This document shows positions 46,524 to 48,868 of a stretch of 48,868 nt of DNA, piece after piece. The stretch covers positions 1 through 48,868 of the forward strand of contig JAUYQP010000017.1 in the NCBI GenBank assembly GCA_030697205.1, given 5' to 3'. Position 1 is the first letter of the stretch, and each line of letters begins with the position of its first letter. The position numbers and the translations under genes were made by a program. This stretch comes from Mycobacteriales bacterium. Lineage in GTDB: Bacteria; Actinomycetota; Actinomycetes; Mycobacteriales; SCTD01. Below the pieces are notes generated by a model. The model ran no database searches, was not told the origin of the DNA, and worked only from the letters and a program-made list of their open reading frames with translations.

Positions 46524-48037
46524 CAGGCCGGCCCGACGCAGGCCTTGGTGTTGCGCCAGTTGACCTTGCCCGACGGGCTCGCGTAGGTCTGCATGAAGAC
46601 GACCTGGTCCGAGCCGTGCTGGCGGTCCCCGCGGGTGAAGTCGATGACGCAGGCGCTGCTCGTCGGCCGCTTCTTGTAGGTCGTGAGGGTGTCGACGAAG
46701 CGGTTGCGGGTGCAGTCCTTGCCACACGCCAGGAAGATGTCGTAGAGCGCCTTCTGGCCCTGCCAGTTGAGGAAGAGCAGGTCTCCGCCAAGCCCCTGCA
46801 GGTCGGCGTTGGGGCGGTACTTCGCGTACTGCTTCTCGAACAGCGCCAGGTCGTCGGCGTAGGACGAGAAGCTCCCGCCGCGGTCGCCGAAGCTGTAGGC
46901 GGTGTACATCGCGACACCGTCCAGGGGGGGCGAGAGCGCGTCCTGGCCGAGGTTCTGGCTGGTGAGGTTGAACGGAAACAGCATCCAGTTGGGGCTGTAG
47001 TTCTGACGCTTGGCCTGCAGCAGGATCTGAGTGGAGGTCAGGGCGTTCTCCCAGCCCCACACGACCTCGGCGCCGGCGTTGCGCATCGCGAGGATCTCGT
47101 CGGTGTAGTTGGCCTTGCTGGCCGCCACCGCCCGCTCGGCGACGATCTGCAGCCCGGCCTGCTTGGCCAGGGCCTTGAAGGCCACGACGCCCGGCTCCCA
47201 GTTGGGCCCGTCGCGCTTGATGATGCCGATCTTCTTGCCGCGGAACTTCTCGATGGCCAGCTGCGCGAAGCCCTCACCCATCCGCTCGACGGTCGGCAGT
47301 GCGGTGAAGGAGTACTTCTGCCCCTCGGTGCCCTTGATGGTGGCGGTGTGGTGCAGGTAGAGCAACTTCTGCTCCTCGACGTAGTTGCGCACCGCGGGGA
47401 TCTGGTCGAAGCCGATGCCGCCGATGAGCATGAAGATGCCCTTGGCCTGGCAGGCACGGGCGGCCACCAGCGCATCGGACGCGGTGTAGTTGTCGTTCTC
47501 GTAGGTCACCGCGACCTTGCGGCCGTAGACGCCGCCCTGCTCCTCGTTGAGCGCGGTCCAGAAGACGTTGAAGTCCGCGGCCTCGGTGTTGAAGGCTGCG
47601 CCGTAGGTGAGGGCGGCGTGGGCGCACATCGTGATCGAGGTGTCGGTGATGCCGATGCGGTCCTGGTCGGGGGCGAACAGCGTCGAGCGGGTGGCCGGAC
47701 CGGTCGTGCCCGACCTGCCGCTACCGGTCGTCGACCCCGACGTACCCGAGGTCCCCGCGGTCCCGGTCGTGCCCGTCGTGCTGGAGGTGCGGGTCGTGCC
47801 GGAGGTCCCGCTCGTGCCCGACGTCCCCGTCGTGCCGTCGGCGCCGGTCGTCCCGGGGCCCGTGGGCGTCCCGCCGGTGGTCCCCGTCGTCCCAGTGGTC
47901 CCCGCCGTCCCGGTCGGGCCCACGCCGGTGGCGTCACCCGCCAGGGTCTGGGGAGCCGGCGCGCTGGAGCAGGCCACCAGCGAGGTGGCCAGCGCAGCGA
48001 GGACGAGTACGGGTCGTGAGAGGGGCTTTCGGCGCAC
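46523..48037 (-). CDS. Branched-chain amino acid type ABC transporter substrate-binding lipoprotein
   Basis: This 504-residue lipoprotein has lipobox TSLVACSS (lipidated Cys23), then a Thr/Gly/Ser-rich tract (residues 37-118). The ligand-binding part is a type I periplasmic fold: TDTSITMCAHAALTYGAAFN, WTALNEEQGGVYGRKVAVTYEND, AVRNYVEEQKLLYLHH and FFPFNLTSQ-like strands (here LFPFNLTSQNLGQ). Members with this overall pattern carry amino acids, urea, aromatic acids or other small compounds; conserved residues for amino acids are not obvious, so the substrate is open. It starts at GTG 48037 with AGGAG 6 bases upstream and leads the transporter operon. Confidence 0.93.
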   Translation of the reverse strand: MRRKPLSRPVLVLAALATSLVACSSAPAPQTLAGDATGVGPTGTAGTTGTTGTTGGTPTGPGTTGADGTTGTSGTSGTSGTTRTSSTTGTTGTAGTSGTSGSTTGSGRSGTTGPATRSTLFAPDQDRIGITDTSITMCAHAALTYGAAFNTEAADFNVFWTALNEEQGGVYGRKVAVTYENDNYTASDALVAARACQAKGIFMLIGGIGFDQIPAVRNYVEEQKLLYLHHTATIKGTEGQKYSFTALPTVERMGEGFAQLAIEKFRGKKIGIIKRDGPNWEPGVVAFKALAKQAGLQIVAERAVAASKANYTDEILAMRNAGAEVVWGWENALTSTQILLQAKRQNYSPNWMLFPFNLTSQNLGQDALSPPLDGVAMYTAYSFGDRGGSFSSYADDLALFEKQYAKYRPNADLQGLGGDLLFLNWQGQKALYDIFLACGKDCTRNRFVDTLTTYKKRPTSSACVIDFTRGDRQHGSDQVVFMQTYASPSGKVNWRNTKACVGPA

Positions 48038-48150
48038 GAGTCACTCCTGGGTTGCGGGACCGCGTCGTCGCGGTTGCCGTCAGCCTGTGAGTTTCGCCAC
48101 CTCCACGCAGGATTCCTACCGTGAGGGCTGGGCAATCTCCGACCCTCGCT

Positions 48151-48163
48151 TGTGAATCTCACA
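48151..48163. promoter_or_regulatory. Candidate operator palindrome upstream of the importer operon
   Basis: TGTGA-ATC-TCACA is a perfect inverted repeat with 5-base arms and 3-base spacer. It is 114 bases upstream of the binding-protein start (48037, minus) in a gap of 178 bases. The sequence around it is locally AT-richer than the average. The half-site TGTGAGTTTC recurs at about 48086. It may bind a GntR- or CRP-like protein; this is inference. Confidence 0.4.
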
Positions 48164-48215
48164 ACAACGAGCCACCTGGCGGGTACCTCCTGCCTCAGGC
48201 TTGGTGTTCTGACCG

Positions 48216-48868
48216 TCAGGGCCGCGGGTGCTCGACGAAGAAGGCGTGCATCAGCTCGGCCATCGAGGTCCCGCCGGGTCCACGAAGGTCCCGCGCGGGT
48301 CGCCGCCCGTGATCGCGTGGTTCGCCCCGTGGATGACGACTGCCTCGACGACCGAGCGACCGTCGACGTCGTAGCGCGCGACGGTGTAGGGGTGGCTCGC
48401 GAGTCCCAGCACCCCGCCGCCGCACGGGAGCCGGCTGTTGCCGACGCACCGGTCGCCCGGCGGCGTGCCGAGGACCGCGTCGTGGGTCGTGACCGACGAC
48501 GGCTGCAGGGGCACCGACCCGTTGGCCCTCCCGTCGTCGGCGAGGTCGTTGGTCGCGAGCCACTGCCCGACCGCGGACGCGCCCATCGCCGCGTTGTTGA
48601 CCGTGTCGGCACCGCCCTGCACCACCAGCGTCGGGACGACGCGCGCGCGCGGCCCCATCGCGGCGAAGGCCGCCGTGCCGTCGGGGTCGCCGCACGTCCG
48701 GTAGGCGCAACCGGCCACCGGGGCGACCGCAGCAAAGAGGTCGGGGTGGGTCGCCGCCAGGATCGCCGCCAGGATCGCCGCCAGGATCGCCGCCAGGATC
48801 GCCGCCAGGATCGCCGCCAGGATCGCCGCCAGGATCGCCGCCAGGATCGCCGCCAGGATCGCCGCCAG
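48216..48868 (-). pseudogene. PHB-depolymerase-family esterase (LpqC-like), 5'-incomplete and frameshifted
   Basis: The minus-strand frame has HPDLFAAVAPVAGCAYRTC, VVPTLVVQGGADTVNN, VVIHGANHAITGGDPRGTF and then VDPAGP, as in poly(3-hydroxybutyrate) depolymerase-type esterases (acid in GGADTVN, histidine in GANHAI). The frame then runs into a stop at 48251. The expected final helix, MAELMHAFFVEHPRP, is encoded in the next frame, ending at 48216. A single base seems to be missing near 48270, so the gene is frameshifted, or the sequence has an error. The 5' part enters a 12-base tandem repeat that reaches the window end before the nucleophile motif. Both problems may be assembly artefacts. Confidence 0.75.
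48751..48868. repeat. 12-base tandem repeat at the window end
   Basis: TCGCCGCCAGGA is repeated 9.8 times without a mismatch from 48751 to the last base. In the minus-strand esterase frame it codes for repeats of Leu-Ala-Ala-Ile (LAAILAAIL), with no stop. A single such unit before THPDLF is normal in the family (AILAATHPDLF), so the array looks like an expansion of one unit in a helix that follows the active-site serine. It could be real slippage or an assembler loop at a contig end. Confidence 0.9.

Noticed and set aside
47506-48735. Minus-strand frame of 409 residues linking the esterase and the binding protein
   Set aside because: It runs out of frame through both genes and the promoter gap, giving Arg/Pro/Thr-rich sequence only. 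It is not a fusion.

Overview
The window is high-GC DNA with many GTG starts and 1-4 base stop/start overlaps, typical of Actinomycetota. The strongest lineage marker is the run mtrA-mtrB-lpqB, comF, hpf, secA with an Rv3235-family gene beside it (about 19.5-30.9 kb). This order is conserved in actinobacterial chromosomes, including mycobacteria. There are no tRNA or rRNA genes, no CRISPR array and no intact mobile element. I cannot name the species. The layout would fit a Frankiales/Geodermatophilales-like organism, but that is inference.

Region by region: (1) 1-1.3 kb is a scar of decayed genes: an IS256-type transposase fragment abutting a CpaF-type ATPase fragment, a SnoaL-like gene, and a deleted VapC-like PIN toxin. 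(2) 1.4-2.2 kb holds a heliorhodopsin with its retinal lysine and counterion glutamate intact. (3) 2.5-5.4 kb holds pruA, overlapping a small membrane-anchored protein, and a divergent secreted lipase. (4) 5.6-9.4 kb is a TetR-controlled export operon (TetR, LolA/RseB-like protein, ABC ATPase, ABC permease) with a perfect palindromic operator in front. (5) 9.4-14.4 kb holds an acetyltransferase, a DUF6912 protein, a coupled patatin lipase and wax ester/triacylglycerol synthase, a HAD hydrolase and a LytR_C protein. (6) 14.5-20.2 kb holds an acyl-CoA dehydrogenase, an orphan CpaE-like/CpaB-like pair, a small excisionase-type HTH regulator, a LysM protein with phased CAAAC repeats in its promoter, and an Rv3235-family protein. 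(7) 20.2-30.9 kb is the conserved secA-to-mtrA block on the minus strand, plus a two-domain GNAT protein on the plus strand. (8) 31-38.5 kb is a DUF4129-DUF4350-MoxR-DUF58 operon. It is followed by convergent and divergent SpoIIM-type and RDD membrane proteins, separated by a double hairpin repeat. (9) 38.5-48.9 kb is a long minus-strand series. It comprises a branched-chain amino acid type ABC importer (binding protein, LivH, a fused LivM-LivG, LivF), an alpha/beta hydrolase, a PucR/CdaR-type regulator, an acyl-CoA ligase and a secreted esterase. A frameshifted PHB-depolymerase-like gene lies upstream and runs into a 12-base tandem repeat at the window edge.

Functionally, the window combines envelope homeostasis (MtrAB-LpqB, SecA, LysM, MoxR/DUF58), light sensing (heliorhodopsin), storage-lipid metabolism (WS/DGAT, patatin, acyl-CoA dehydrogenase) and an uptake-plus-CoA-activation operon for an unknown, probably carboxylic, substrate. 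The features I find most unusual are the heliorhodopsin, the phased CAAAC promoter array, the GATGTGGCGATCA hairpin pair, the CTG-started mtrB and the LivM-LivG fusion.
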